A stretch of DNA of 64,000 nt from Pseudomonas sp. GOM6 (GTDB lineage: Bacteria; Pseudomonadota; Gammaproteobacteria; Pseudomonadales; Pseudomonadaceae): contig NZ_JARPUS010000002.1 of NCBI RefSeq assembly GCF_029537485.1, positions 310,001 to 374,000 on the forward strand, read 5' to 3'. Each line of letters starts with the position of its first letter. Positions within the stretch are counted from its first letter, which is position 1. Both the position numbers and the translations under genes were made by a program. Below the pieces are notes generated by a model. The model was given only the letters and a program-made list of their open reading frames with translations, made no database searches and had not been told where the DNA came from. This document shows positions 1-7,690 of this stretch, piece after piece.

Positions 1-1568
1 GACACCAGGTTGTAGCCCGGTGCGGTCTTGATCAGCTGCAGGGCGGGGCGGATGGTGTTGGCGGTGGTGTGGATGGCGCCGGAGACCAGACCGTCGACCT
101 CATCCAAAGCCAGCATCATGGTACCCAGCACTACGGTGTCTTCCAGCTGGGCCAGGGCCATCGGGGCGTTGAGGCCCTTGCCCTTGCGCAGCTCGACCAT
201 GGGCTCGACATAGCGCTCGCGGATCAGGTCCGGGTCGAGGATTTCCAGGCCGGCCGGCAGTTCGATGCCCTGGGACTTGGCGACGCTCTGCACCTCTTCC
301 GGTTTGGCCAGCAGCACGCAGCGGGCGATGCCGCGCGCCTGGCAGATGGCCGCGGCCTGCACGGTGCGCGGCTCGCTGCCCTCCGGCAGGACGATGCGCT
401 TGTTCGCCGCCAGGGCTCGGCGCACCAGCTGGTAGCGGAACGCCGGCGGCGACAGGCGCAACTCACGCGGGGCGCCGCAGCGCAGCTTGAGCCAGTCCAA
501 GTCGAGATGCCCAGCGACGAACTCGGTGACTTTTTCCGCGCGCTCGCGGTCGTCCACCGGGATTTCCTTGTTCATCCGGTTGAGGTTGGTCGCCGTGTCG
601 TAGGAGCCGGTGCTGACGCTGAGCACCGGCAGGCCGCCCTGCAGGGCGCCCTGACATAGTTCGAGGATGCGCGGGTCCGGCGGGAAATCGCTGCACAGCA
701 GCAGGCCAGCCAGTGGCACACCGTTCATCGCGGCCAGGCTGGTGGCGAGGATGATGTCGTCGCGATCACCCGGGGTGACCACCAGTACGCCGGGCTTGAG
801 CAGGGCGACGGTATTGGGCACGGCGCGCGCGCAGAGCACGATCTTCTGTACACGACGCTGCTCGTAGTCACCGGCGTTGATCACCCGAGCGTTGAGCAGG
901 TCGGCTACGTCGCGGGTGCGCGGGGCGTTCAGCTCGTCCTGCCAGGGAATGCAGCCGAGCAGGCGGAAGCTGTCACCACGCAGCAGCGGCGACAGCTGGC
1001 CGAGCTGCTCGGTGAAGGCTTCGATGCCTTGCGGGTGGCGCACCTTGTTGAGGATCACGCCGACCACCTTGGGGTCTTGAGGACCGCCGAACAGCTGCGC
1101 CTGGATCTCGATACGGTCGGATAGCTCGGTGAGGTTTTCGCTTTCCTCGCCTTCCGGGGCGGACACCAGCAGCACGTCGGCATCCAGGCTCTTGGCCAGG
1201 TGCACGTTGACCCGCGCCGCGTAGCTGGCGTGGCGGGTCGGCACCATGCCTTCGACGATCAATACGTCCATGCCCTCGGCAGCCTGCTGGTGCAGGCTGA
1301 TGATTTCTTCCAGCAGCTCGTCCAGCTGGCCATCGCCGAGCATGCGTTCGACCTGGGCCAGCGGCAATGGCTTGGGTGGGGTCAGGCCGTGAGTGCGGGC
1401 GATCAGTTCGCTGGAGCGTTCCGGGCCCTCGTCGCCCTGATGCGGCTGGGCGATCGGCTTGAAGAAGCCGACCTTGAGCCCGGCGCGTTGCAGGGCGCGA
1501 ACCAGGCCCAGGCTGATGGAGGTGAGACCGACACCGAAGCCGGTGGGGGCGATGAAGAAGGTATGCAT
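1..1568 (-). CDS. pta: Phosphate acetyltransferase (partial, C-terminus beyond window edge)
   Basis: This enzyme interconverts acetyl-CoA and acetyl phosphate in the cytoplasm and works with the acetate kinase encoded just upstream. The frame stays open from an ATG at 1568 to the window edge, giving 522 residues of a family that is usually about 700. The N-terminus has the P-loop-like GFGVGLTS (residues 10-17) of the long bacterial Pta form, with a BioD-like domain followed by a DRTGG region. The catalytic PTA_PTB domain starts near the cut, where ANKRIVLPEGSEPRTVQAA is visible. The start lies 18 bases after the ackA stop, so the two genes are almost surely co-transcribed. The identification is firm; only the end is missing. 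Confidence 0.96.
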   Translation of the reverse strand, partial: MHTFFIAPTGFGVGLTSISLGLVRALQRAGLKVGFFKPIAQPHQGDEGPERSSELIARTHGLTPPKPLPLAQVERMLGDGQLDELLEEIISLHQQAAEGMDVLIVEGMVPTRHASYAARVNVHLAKSLDADVLLVSAPEGEESENLTELSDRIEIQAQLFGGPQDPKVVGVILNKVRHPQGIEAFTEQLGQLSPLLRGDSFRLLGCIPWQDELNAPRTRDVADLLNARVINAGDYEQRRVQKIVLCARAVPNTVALLKPGVLVVTPGDRDDIILATSLAAMNGVPLAGLLLCSDFPPDPRILELCQGALQGGLPVLSVSTGSYDTATNLNRMNKEIPVDDRERAEKVTEFVAGHLDLDWLKLRCGAPRELRLSPPAFRYQLVRRALAANKRIVLPEGSEPRTVQAAAICQARGIARCVLLAKPEEVQSVAKSQGIELPAGLEILDPDLIRERYVEPMVELRKGKGLNAPMALAQLEDTVVLGTMMLALDEVDGLVSGAIHTTANTIRPALQLIKTAPGYNLV

Positions 1569-1586
1569 GGGCTGTCCTTGATGAAA

Positions 1587-2774
1587 TCAGGCGCTGAGCA
1601 GGGCCAGAGTGTCGAGGGCGATCTGCCGCTCCTCGTTGGTCGGTACCACCAGCACACGCGGGTGTCCCGGGGCGTGAATATTGCCTGCCACGCCGCGGAT
1701 GCAGCGGGCGTTGGCGTCCTGGTCGAGGGCAAGCTTGAACAGCTTCAGGTGACTCACCGTCTTGCTGCGGATCAACGGCGAGTTCTCGCCGATGCCGCCG
1801 GTGAAGATCAGACCGTCCAGCTGCGGCAGGGCGCAGCTCATGGCGGCCAGGGATTTGGCCAGGCGGTAGCAGAACACCTCGATGGCCAGGGTGGCGCCGG
1901 GGTGGCCCTGCTCGCGGGCCTGTTCCAGGCTGCGCATGTCGTTGGACAGGCCGGACAGGCCGAGCAGGCCGCTGTCCTTGTTGAGCATGGCGTCGATCTG
2001 CTCCAGGCTCCAGCCCAGGGTGCGGGCCAGGTGGCCGTGCAGGTTGGGGTCGACATCGCCGCTGCGGGTGCCCATCACCAGGCCCTCCAGCGGGGTTAGG
2101 CCCATGCTGGTGTCGCGGCTCTGGCCATCGACGATGGCGCAGGTGGAGCAGCCGTTGCCCAGGTGCGCCGAGAGCCAGCTGCTTCCGGTGTAGTCCAGCC
2201 CGGCCATTTCAGCGGCGAGCTGACTGACGTAGCGGTGGCTGGTGCCGTGGAAGCCATAGCGGCGCACACCGTGCTCGCGGTACAGCACCTCCGGCACGGC
2301 ATAGCGGTAGGCGTGCTCGGGCAGGCTCTGATGGAAGGCGGTGTCGAATACCGCCACCTGCGGCAGCTCGGGGAACAGCTTGAGCGCCGCCTCGATGCCC
2401 AGCAGGTTGGCCGGGTTGTGCAGCGGTGCCAGCGGCGCGGTGGCACGGATCGCCAGCAGACTTACGGCGTCGATGCGGCAGGCGGCGGTGAACTGCTCGC
2501 CACCATGCACGACGCGGTGGCCGATGCCGTGCAGCTGGCCGCCGGTAGCCCGCTGTACCAGGGGCAACAGATGCTGCAGGGCGGTGCGGTGGTCACCACC
2601 TTGCAACAGCAGGCTGTCTTTCTCGCCGTTGTGCTGCCAGTGCAACACCGCCTCAGGGCTGCCCAGGCGCTCGGCCAGGCCGCTCAGGGTGAAATGTGCG
2701 TGGGCCTCGTTGACCAGGGCGAACTTGATCGAGGAGCTGCCGCAGTTGATGACCAGAATGTTGCGTGCCGACAT
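1587..2774 (-). CDS. ackA: Acetate kinase
   Basis: Acetate kinase makes ATP and acetate from acetyl phosphate and ADP. The 395-residue product is full length for the family. It carries the N-terminal ASKHA phosphate-binding [11 protein letters not shown] (residues 10-20), the central [11 protein letters not shown] signature, AHLGNGCST, and the C-terminal GGIGENS adenosine motif. It lies between a small zinc-ribbon-like gene 2 bases upstream and pta 18 bases downstream, forming a compact operon on the minus strand. In pseudomonads this pair supports pyruvate and arginine-linked survival under low oxygen. I did not find a convincing Anr box near the operon start. Confidence 0.98.
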   Translation of the reverse strand: MSARNILVINCGSSSIKFALVNEAHAHFTLSGLAERLGSPEAVLHWQHNGEKDSLLLQGGDHRTALQHLLPLVQRATGGQLHGIGHRVVHGGEQFTAACRIDAVSLLAIRATAPLAPLHNPANLLGIEAALKLFPELPQVAVFDTAFHQSLPEHAYRYAVPEVLYREHGVRRYGFHGTSHRYVSQLAAEMAGLDYTGSSWLSAHLGNGCSTCAIVDGQSRDTSMGLTPLEGLVMGTRSGDVDPNLHGHLARTLGWSLEQIDAMLNKDSGLLGLSGLSNDMRSLEQAREQGHPGATLAIEVFCYRLAKSLAAMSCALPQLDGLIFTGGIGENSPLIRSKTVSHLKLFKLALDQDANARCIRGVAGNIHAPGHPRVLVVPTNEERQIALDTLALLSA

Positions 2775-2776
2775 GA

Positions 2777-3052
2777 CTATTCCTTATCCGTGAGGGGCGC
2801 CTGGGCTGCACACCAGCCGCAGGGAAAGGGCTGGCCCAGGTGCTGCTGCCGCTGCTGCGGATCGAGCACCCAGGCGCGATTCTGCCACGGTGGCTGATGG
2901 CGCAGGTGCTGCGTATGGCCGCAGGACAATTCGGCCACCCAGTGGCCATCTTCGTCCTGGTGAAAGCCCAGCAGTCGGGGCCGTCTGTCAGGCGCGCGGT
3001 CGCATTCGCCGGGCGTGACGGGTAGACTTGGTTCCTTTCCATTCTCCAGCAA
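2777..3052 (-). CDS. Small DUF3565-like zinc-ribbon protein
   Basis: The 91-residue product has the core [24 protein letters not shown], a PPW turn, and a C-terminal CGWC. This matches what I recall of the DUF3565 family, where Cys-Gly-His and Cys-x-x-Cys groups are thought to bind zinc. The function is unknown. The frame has no ATG: the longest form begins with TTG at 3052, preceded by a good GGAGGA ribosome binding site 8-9 bases away. A CTG one codon later is the only near alternative. The gene ends 2 bases before ackA and is divergent from slyD with only 14 bases between starts, so its promoter must lie inside the slyD 5' region. Confidence 0.75.
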   Translation of the reverse strand: MLENGKEPSLPVTPGECDRAPDRRPRLLGFHQDEDGHWVAELSCGHTQHLRHQPPWQNRAWVLDPQQRQQHLGQPFPCGWCAAQAPLTDKE

Positions 3053-3066
3053 AAGGTTCTTCCTCC

Positions 3067-3552
3067 ATGCAGATCGCCGCCAACAAGGCCGTGTCCATCG
3101 ACTATACCCTCACCAACGATGCCGGCGAGGTAATCGATAGCTCTGCGGGCGGCGCGCCGCTGGTCTACCTGCACGGTGCCGGCAACATCATCGTCGGCCT
3201 GGAAAAGGCCCTGGTGGGCAAGCAGGTCGGTGACGAAGTCACCGTGGCCATCGAGCCGGGCGAAGCCTACGGTGAATATAGCGCCGAGCTGGTCGCCACC
3301 CTGAACCGCAGCATGTTCGAAGGCGTCGACCAACTGGAAGTGGGCATGCAGTTCCATGCTTCCGGTCCGGATGGCGGCATGCAGATCGTCACCATCCGCG
3401 ACATCGACGGCGACGACGTGATCGTCGACGGCAACCACCCGCTGGCCGGTCAGCGCCTGAACTTCCAGGTCAAGATCGTCAACGTTCGTGAGGCCAGTGC
3501 CGAAGAAGTGGCCCACGGCCATATCCACGGCGAAGGTGGTCACCACCACTGA
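3067..3552 (+). CDS. slyD: FKBP-type peptidyl-prolyl isomerase SlyD
   Basis: SlyD is a cytosolic prolyl isomerase and chaperone that also handles nickel for metalloenzyme maturation. The 161-residue product starts MQIAANKAVSIDYTL and shows the FKBP core with the inserted-in-flap domain (GDEVTVAIEPGEAYGEY, then VGMQFHASGPDG), and GNHPLAGQRLNFQVKI. The tail is HGHIHGEGGHHH, histidine-rich but much shorter than the E. coli metal-binding tail, so nickel storage is probably weaker. The frame could extend to a TTG at 3028, but the ATG at 3067 matches the family N-terminus. A hairpin terminator follows at 3633-3659. Confidence 0.96.
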   Translation: MQIAANKAVSIDYTLTNDAGEVIDSSAGGAPLVYLHGAGNIIVGLEKALVGKQVGDEVTVAIEPGEAYGEYSAELVATLNRSMFEGVDQLEVGMQFHASGPDGGMQIVTIRDIDGDDVIVDGNHPLAGQRLNFQVKIVNVREASAEEVAHGHIHGEGGHHH

Positions 3553-3573
3553 TAGATCACCTGATTGGCGGCC

Positions 3574-3607
3574 GCGCAATACGACTTATGGTCGTCTCAA
3601 ATTGCGC
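3574..3607. repeat. Nested inverted repeat downstream of slyD
   Basis: The outer arms GCGCAAT (3574-3580) and ATTGCGC (3601-3607) enclose inner arms ACGAC (3581-3585) and GTCGT (3591-3595), with a five-base loop TTATG and a five-base bulge CTCAA. It lies between the slyD stop and the intrinsic terminator at 3633. It has no T-run, so it is not itself a terminator. It could stabilise the slyD mRNA 3' end or belong to a dispersed repeat family. Confidence 0.6.
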
Positions 3608-3632
3608 AGTGGCTGCTAAGCTCAGGTAACCG

Positions 3633-3659
3633 AAAAAGGCGCCTACGGGCGCCTTTTTT
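3633..3659 (+). terminator. Intrinsic terminator after slyD
   Basis: A GGCGCC...GGCGCC stem is flanked by an A-run on the left and a T-run on the right (3654-3659), about 80 bases after the slyD stop. The next gene on this strand starts at 3690. Confidence 0.85.
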
Positions 3660-3689
3660 GTCCGCTGCGGCCTGCTCAAGGAGCTACTC

Positions 3690-4172
3690 ATGAGTGCCTT
3701 TCATGATCTCAATTTACGTGCGTTGGACGGCCAGGATCTGCCGCTGGCGCCCTACAAGGGCCAGATAGTGCTGGTCGTTAACGTGGCCTCCAAATGCGGG
3801 CTCACCCCGCAATACGCCGGTCTGGAGGCGCTGCACCAGCAGTATCAGGCGCGCGGTTTCACGGTGCTGGGCCTGCCTTGCAATCAGTTCGCCGGCCAGG
3901 AGCCGGGCAGCGAGGACGAGATTCGCGAGTTCTGCAGCCTCAACTATGGCGTGACCTTTCCGCTGGGCAGCAAGCTGGACGTCAACGGCCCCGAGCGCCA
4001 CCCGCTGTACCGCCTGCTGGCGGGCGAGGGCGCCGAGTTCCCCGGGGACATTACCTGGAACTTCGAGAAGTTTCTGGTCGGCCGCGATGGTCGTGTGCTG
4101 GCGCGCTTCTCGCCACGTACGGCGCCGGACGATCCCGCCCTGGTGCAAGCCATCGAAAGGGCCCTCGACTAA
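3690..4172 (+). CDS. gpx: Glutathione peroxidase (Cys type)
   Basis: This is a thiol peroxidase of the glutathione peroxidase family; bacterial Cys-type members usually use thioredoxin or glutathione to reduce peroxides. The 160-residue length is typical. The peroxidatic residue is Cys36 in NVASKCGLTPQY, where animal enzymes have selenocysteine. The rest of the catalytic tetrad is visible as the Gln in CNQFAGQEPGS and the Trp and Asn in TWNFEKFLV. The start has a good ribosome site (CAAGGAG) ahead of the ATG at 3690. It lies between slyD and a nitroreductase gene on the same strand, in keeping with a stress-defence neighbourhood. Confidence 0.95.
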   Translation: MSAFHDLNLRALDGQDLPLAPYKGQIVLVVNVASKCGLTPQYAGLEALHQQYQARGFTVLGLPCNQFAGQEPGSEDEIREFCSLNYGVTFPLGSKLDVNGPERHPLYRLLAGEGAEFPGDITWNFEKFLVGRDGRVLARFSPRTAPDDPALVQAIERALD

Positions 4173-4219
4173 GCGGCGATTGCGCCAAAGTCCGGTCATC
4201 CCCGCCTGCCACCTTGCCC

Positions 4220-4260
4220 CCTCGGCACCTCGATTGCTTAATCGAGCCATTCTGCCGAGG
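4220..4260 (+). promoter_or_regulatory. Nested hairpin overlapping the nitroreductase ribosome binding site
   Basis: The outer arms CCTCGGCA (4220-4227) and TGCCGAGG (4253-4260) enclose a perfect inner stem, CTCGATT (4229-4235) and AATCGAG (4240-4246), with a GCTT tetraloop. The 3' arm runs into the AGGAGG ribosome site (4258-4263) of the gene starting at 4270, so folding would cover part of it. It could instead serve as a 3' structure for the peroxidase mRNA, although it has no T-run. Confidence 0.6.
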
Positions 4261-4269
4261 AGGTAGGCG

Positions 4270-5007
4270 ATGAGCAGTTTCTCACCTGATGATTTTCCTG
4301 CCGCAGCTTCACCGGCGGCTTTACGCGCGTTGATCGAGAGCCGCCGAGCGGTGCGCCGCTTTACCGATGAGCCAGTGCCGGAGCAGGTAATCCGCGATAG
4401 CCTGGAACTGGCGGTGCTGGCGCCCAACTCCTGCAACCTGCAGCCCTGGAGTTTTCAGGTGGTGCGCGATCCGGCGTTGCTGGCGCGCCTGCATCCGGTC
4501 TGCATGAGTCAGAATGCGGCCAAGGCGCCGCTGATTATCGCCGTGCTGGCGCGCCCGGATACCTGGAAGCAGGCCTGCGCCAATATGGTCGAGTACTGGC
4601 CGGAGCCGGAGGTGCCGGCTCGCATTCGTCACTTCTACGCCAAGACGGCGCCGTTCCAGTACAACCAGGGGCCGCTGGGCCTGCTCGGTCTGTTCAAGCG
4701 TCAACTGGTGCGCCTGCTGGCCCTGCGCAAGCCGCTGATGCGCAAACCCAACAGCAAGGCCGATATGCGCATCTGGGCGGTGAAATCCACGGCGCTGGCG
4801 GCCGAGAACCTGATGCTGGCCTTCCAGAGCCACGGTTACGCCACTTGCCCGATGGAGGGCTTCGACGAGGTGCGCCTGCGCCAGGTGCTGGATATTCCGC
4901 GTCAGGCCATCCCAATCATGCTGCTGGCGGTCGGGCGCCAGGGCGAGAAGGGCGTGTACAACCCGCGCCTGCGCTTCCCGCTGGAGCAGCACGTCTCCTG
5001 GCTCTAG
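4270..5007 (+). CDS. Nitroreductase family protein
   Basis: This is a predicted FMN-dependent NAD(P)H oxidoreductase of the nitroreductase fold. The N-terminal half has the cofactor-binding ESRRAVRRFTDEPVPEQVI followed by APNSCNLQPWSFQVV, where Arg and Ser/Asn residues contact FMN phosphate. The C-terminal part has AAENLMLAFQSHGYATCPMEGFD, the usual region near the flavin. At 245 residues it is slightly longer than NfsB-type enzymes because of an insertion with a FKRQLVRLLALRKPLMRK stretch. The substrate cannot be told from sequence. It follows glutathione peroxidase by 97 bases that hold a nested hairpin, and converges with the methyltransferase gene. Confidence 0.88.
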   Translation: MSSFSPDDFPAAASPAALRALIESRRAVRRFTDEPVPEQVIRDSLELAVLAPNSCNLQPWSFQVVRDPALLARLHPVCMSQNAAKAPLIIAVLARPDTWKQACANMVEYWPEPEVPARIRHFYAKTAPFQYNQGPLGLLGLFKRQLVRLLALRKPLMRKPNSKADMRIWAVKSTALAAENLMLAFQSHGYATCPMEGFDEVRLRQVLDIPRQAIPIMLLAVGRQGEKGVYNPRLRFPLEQHVSWL

Positions 5008-5020
5008 TGCCGCCTGCGCC

Positions 5021-5716
5021 TCAGGCGCGCTGCGACAGCCAGGCGTGGATCAGCCCGGCCTGGAAGAACGGCACCGGCAGGGCAAAACCCCCTGCGGCGA
5101 TGATTTCAGCCGTGCGCTGGGGCGACAGTACCCCGACGTCGTTGGCGTAGGCCTGGCGTAGGTGGGCCATGGCCTGCTCCGAAACATCGGCCGCCGCCAT
5201 CATGTGCATCCAGGCGCGCAGCAGCACCGCGTACTCCGCGGAGCTTACGTCGGCGGCCAGGTCGGAACTGGCAAGCAGGCCACCTGGCTTGAGCCTGGCG
5301 GCGATCTCGGCAAAGAAGGTGGAGCGCTCCTGCGGCTCAAGAATGAACTGGGAGACCAGGAAGCAGGTGGCTGCGTCATAGGCCTCGGTCGCCGGTAGCG
5401 ACTCCAGATAGCCCTCGTGGAAGTTGCAGCGGGAGGCAAAGCCTTCGCTGTCCGCTCGTTGCCGGCATTCGTCGAGCATGGCGGCGGCGGGCTCTACTGC
5501 AGTGAAGTGCCAGCCAGGGTTCTTCAGTGCCAAGTGGGCAATTTCCGTCCCGGTCCCAGCACCGACGCAGAGAATGCGCGCATCGACAGGCAACTCGGCG
5601 AACTGCGAGTCGAGCAGCAGGTGCAGGCAATGCCGGATCGGCGCCGTCTTCGCCCACTGGCGGTCATAGCTGGCGGCCTGCTGCTGGAAGATTTCCGTGA
5701 CCTCGTCGCGATGCAT
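5021..5716 (-). CDS. Class I SAM-dependent methyltransferase
   Basis: The 231-residue protein has the glycine-rich SAM-binding motif I ARILCVGAGTGTEIAHLAL, the acidic end of strand 2 in FTAVEPAAAML, and motif IV-like YDAATCFLVSQFI followed by LKPGGLLASSDL. This is the Methyltransf_11/25 fold used for small molecules or lipids; the substrate is unknown. It is divergent from the TetR repressor gene, with 153 bases between the starts, and converges with the nitroreductase gene 13 bases away. The TetR operator candidate at 5844-5859 is about 130 bases from its start and might also affect it. Confidence 0.85.
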   Translation of the reverse strand: MHRDEVTEIFQQQAASYDRQWAKTAPIRHCLHLLLDSQFAELPVDARILCVGAGTGTEIAHLALKNPGWHFTAVEPAAAMLDECRQRADSEGFASRCNFHEGYLESLPATEAYDAATCFLVSQFILEPQERSTFFAEIAARLKPGGLLASSDLAADVSSAEYAVLLRAWMHMMAAADVSEQAMAHLRQAYANDVGVLSPQRTAEIIAAGGFALPVPFFQAGLIHAWLSQRA

Positions 5717-5843
5717 GCGCTGCTCCTCAAAAAATGCGGGTTCAGTAACAGCCTACCCTGCGTGTCAAGAGGGGCGGTCACCGTGGGAGCGCGTGCCAGC
5801 TTCTTGGTCGCAATCACCGCGATCAATAGTGCTGGGCGAGGCG

Positions 5844-5859
5844 AGACGACCGGTCATAT
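5844..5859. promoter_or_regulatory. Palindromic operator candidate upstream of the TetR gene (copy 1)
   Basis: AGACGACCGGTCATAT is centred on GACC|GGTC and lies 10 bases before the TetR start. The 15-base core GAGACGACCGGTCAT recurs exactly at 6483-6497 upstream of the neighbouring oxidoreductase gene. A shared palindrome in front of a TetR gene and its partner is the usual layout of an autoregulated repressor. Confidence 0.8.
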
Positions 5860-5869
5860 TCTTGCCAGC

Positions 5870-6463
5870 ATGAACAGCCGCATCCGACTCGACAAGCGTG
5901 ACCTGATCCTGGCCAAGGGCTCGGACGTGATGACCCGTCGCGGTTACCACGGCACCGGTGTGCTGGAAATCGTCCAGGCCGCCGGCATTCCCAAGGGCAG
6001 CTTCTATCACTACTTCGCCAGCAAGGAAGACTTCGCCCTGCAGGCCCTGGACTTCGTCTATCAGCCGCGCCTGGCGCGTTATGCCGAGGCCCTGGGCAAT
6101 ACGGCGCTGAGCCCGCGCGAGCGCATCCTCGGCTATTACCGCGAGCTGCAGCAGCACTTCAGCCGCCAGGAAAAGGCCCAGTACCACTGCTTCATCGGCA
6201 GCCTGAGTTTCGAGATGGCCGAGCTGTTGCCGGCCATCGGTGAGCAGGTCGAGAAGATCCAGCAGGCGTCGGTGGACATTCTTCAGGCGTGTCTGGAACA
6301 GGCTCAGCAGGCCGGTGAACTGAACGCAGAGGAAGACTGCGCCAACCTGGCCATCTTCATCAGCAATGCCTGGCAAGGCGTGCTGGCGCGGCTCAAGGTC
6401 GGCGGCAATATCCAGGTGCTGGATGCCTTCATCGCCCGTTTGCAGCTGCTGCTGCGACCCTGA
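5870..6463 (+). CDS. TetR-family repressor, NemR-like
   Basis: The 197-residue product has the TetR N-terminal helix-turn-helix (GVLEIVQAAGIPKGSFYHYFASKEDF, residues 31-55) and an all-helical ligand domain. Cys107 in YHCFIGSLSFEM falls at the place of the redox/electrophile-sensing Cys106 of E. coli NemR. The gene order, repressor followed by an old yellow enzyme, is also that of E. coli nemR-nemA. The frame continues upstream, but the ATG at 5870 gives the family-standard N-terminus and leaves the operator candidate upstream. Inference: it represses itself and the gene at 6520 and is released by quinones, aldehydes or chlorine species. Orthology to NemR is not certain. Confidence 0.88.
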   Translation: MNSRIRLDKRDLILAKGSDVMTRRGYHGTGVLEIVQAAGIPKGSFYHYFASKEDFALQALDFVYQPRLARYAEALGNTALSPRERILGYYRELQQHFSRQEKAQYHCFIGSLSFEMAELLPAIGEQVEKIQQASVDILQACLEQAQQAGELNAEEDCANLAIFISNAWQGVLARLKVGGNIQVLDAFIARLQLLLRP

Positions 6464-6483
6464 ATTTTTTACATCCATTAATG

Positions 6484-6499
6484 AGACGACCGGTCATCT
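6484..6499. promoter_or_regulatory. Palindromic operator candidate upstream of the OYE gene (copy 2)
   Basis: AGACGACCGGTCATCT has half-sites AGACGACC and GGTCATCT that match at 7 of 8 positions. It lies 20 bases before the oxidoreductase start and repeats the site at 5844-5859. Confidence 0.82.
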
Positions 6500-6519
6500 G
6501 GCCGGCCCAAGGAGACCGC

Positions 6520-7629
6520 ATGAGCGCCCCCGTACAAGCCCTGTTCGAACCCTTCCGCCTGGGTAACCTGGAGCTGCCGACCCGCGTGGTCATGGCACCG
6601 ATGACCCGTTCTTTCTCGCCGGGCGGCGTGCCCAACGCCAAGGTAGTCGAGTACTACCGTCGTCGCGCTGCGGCCGGCGTCGGTCTGATCGTCACCGAAG
6701 GCACCACCGTCGGCCACAAGGCGGCCAACGGTTACCCGAACGTACCGCGCTTCTACGGTGACGACGCCCTGGCCGGCTGGAAGCAGGTGGTCGACGCGGT
6801 GCACGCCGAAGGCGGCAAGATCGTTCCGCAGCTATGGCATGTGGGCAATGTGCGCAAGGCGGGTACCGAGCCGGACGCCAGCGTGCCGGGTTATGGCCCG
6901 AGCGAGAAGGTCAAGGATGGCAACGTTATCGTCCACGGCATGACCAAGGACGACATTGCCGAGGTCATCGCCGCCTTCGCCCAGGCCGCCCGCGACGCCA
7001 AGGCCATCGGCATGGACGGCGTGGAAATCCACGGCGCCCACGGCTACCTGATCGACCAGTTCTTCTGGGAAGGCAGCAACAAGCGCACCGACGAGTACGG
7101 TGGCGACCTGGCCCAGCGCTCGCGCTTCGCCATCGAGTTGATCCAGGCCGTGCGTGCCGCCGTTGGCCCGGACTTCCCGATCATCTTCCGCTTCTCGCAG
7201 TGGAAGCAGCAGGACTACACCGCGCGCCTGGTGCAGACCCCGGAAGAGCTGGGCGCCTTCCTCAAGCCGTTGAGCGATGCCGGCGTGGACATCTTCCACT
7301 GCTCGACCCGCCGCTTCTGGGAGCCGGAGTTCGAAGGCTCCGATCTCAACCTGGCCGGCTGGACCCGCCAGCTCACCGGCAAGCCCACCATCACCGTGGG
7401 CAGCGTCGGCCTGGACGGCGAGTTCCTGCAGTTCATGGTCAACACCGACAAGGTGGCGCAGCCGGCCAGCATCGAGAACCTGCTGGAACGCCTGAACAAG
7501 CAGGAATTCGACCTGGTGGCCGTCGGCCGCGCCCTGCTGGTCGACCCGGACTGGGCGGTGAAGGTGCGCGACAGCCGCGAGCAGGACATCCTGCCGTTCA
7601 GCCGCGAGGCGCTGATGACCCTGGTTTGA
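6520..7629 (+). CDS. Old yellow enzyme family NADH:flavin oxidoreductase (HGAH type)
   Basis: This is a predicted FMN-dependent ene-reductase that reduces activated C=C bonds or other electrophiles with NAD(P)H. The 369-residue TIM barrel begins LFEPFRLGNLELPTRVVMAPMTRSF. It carries PQLWHVGN, the active-site pair in HGAHGYLIDQFFW, the TDEYGG motif and a C-terminal VAVGRALLVDPDW FMN-phosphate site. The active-site pair is His/His, as in YqjM-type enzymes, unlike the His/Asn pair of the second homologue at 21156. The ATG at 6520 has a GGAGA ribosome site; an upstream in-frame ATG at 6481 overlaps the operator and is unlikely. A terminator follows. It is probably co-regulated with the TetR gene 56 bases upstream. 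Confidence 0.92.
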   Translation: MSAPVQALFEPFRLGNLELPTRVVMAPMTRSFSPGGVPNAKVVEYYRRRAAAGVGLIVTEGTTVGHKAANGYPNVPRFYGDDALAGWKQVVDAVHAEGGKIVPQLWHVGNVRKAGTEPDASVPGYGPSEKVKDGNVIVHGMTKDDIAEVIAAFAQAARDAKAIGMDGVEIHGAHGYLIDQFFWEGSNKRTDEYGGDLAQRSRFAIELIQAVRAAVGPDFPIIFRFSQWKQQDYTARLVQTPEELGAFLKPLSDAGVDIFHCSTRRFWEPEFEGSDLNLAGWTRQLTGKPTITVGSVGLDGEFLQFMVNTDKVAQPASIENLLERLNKQEFDLVAVGRALLVDPDWAVKVRDSREQDILPFSREALMTLV

Positions 7630-7664
7630 TGCATTACCCCTGATTCGCTTCGGCGAGTCTTTTC

Positions 7665-7690
7665 AGCCCCGGCACACCGGGGCTTTTTTT
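7665..7690 (+). terminator. Intrinsic terminator after the OYE gene
   Basis: AGCCCCGG (7665-7672) pairs with CCGGGGCT (7677-7684) across a CACA loop, followed by seven T residues. The glycosyltransferase gene on the other strand ends at 7689, so the element overlaps that stop. Confidence 0.9.

Noticed and set aside
2777..3066. Anr/FNR box controlling ackA-pta
   Set aside because: No TTGAT-N4-ATCAA-like site was seen between the slyD and ackA regions.
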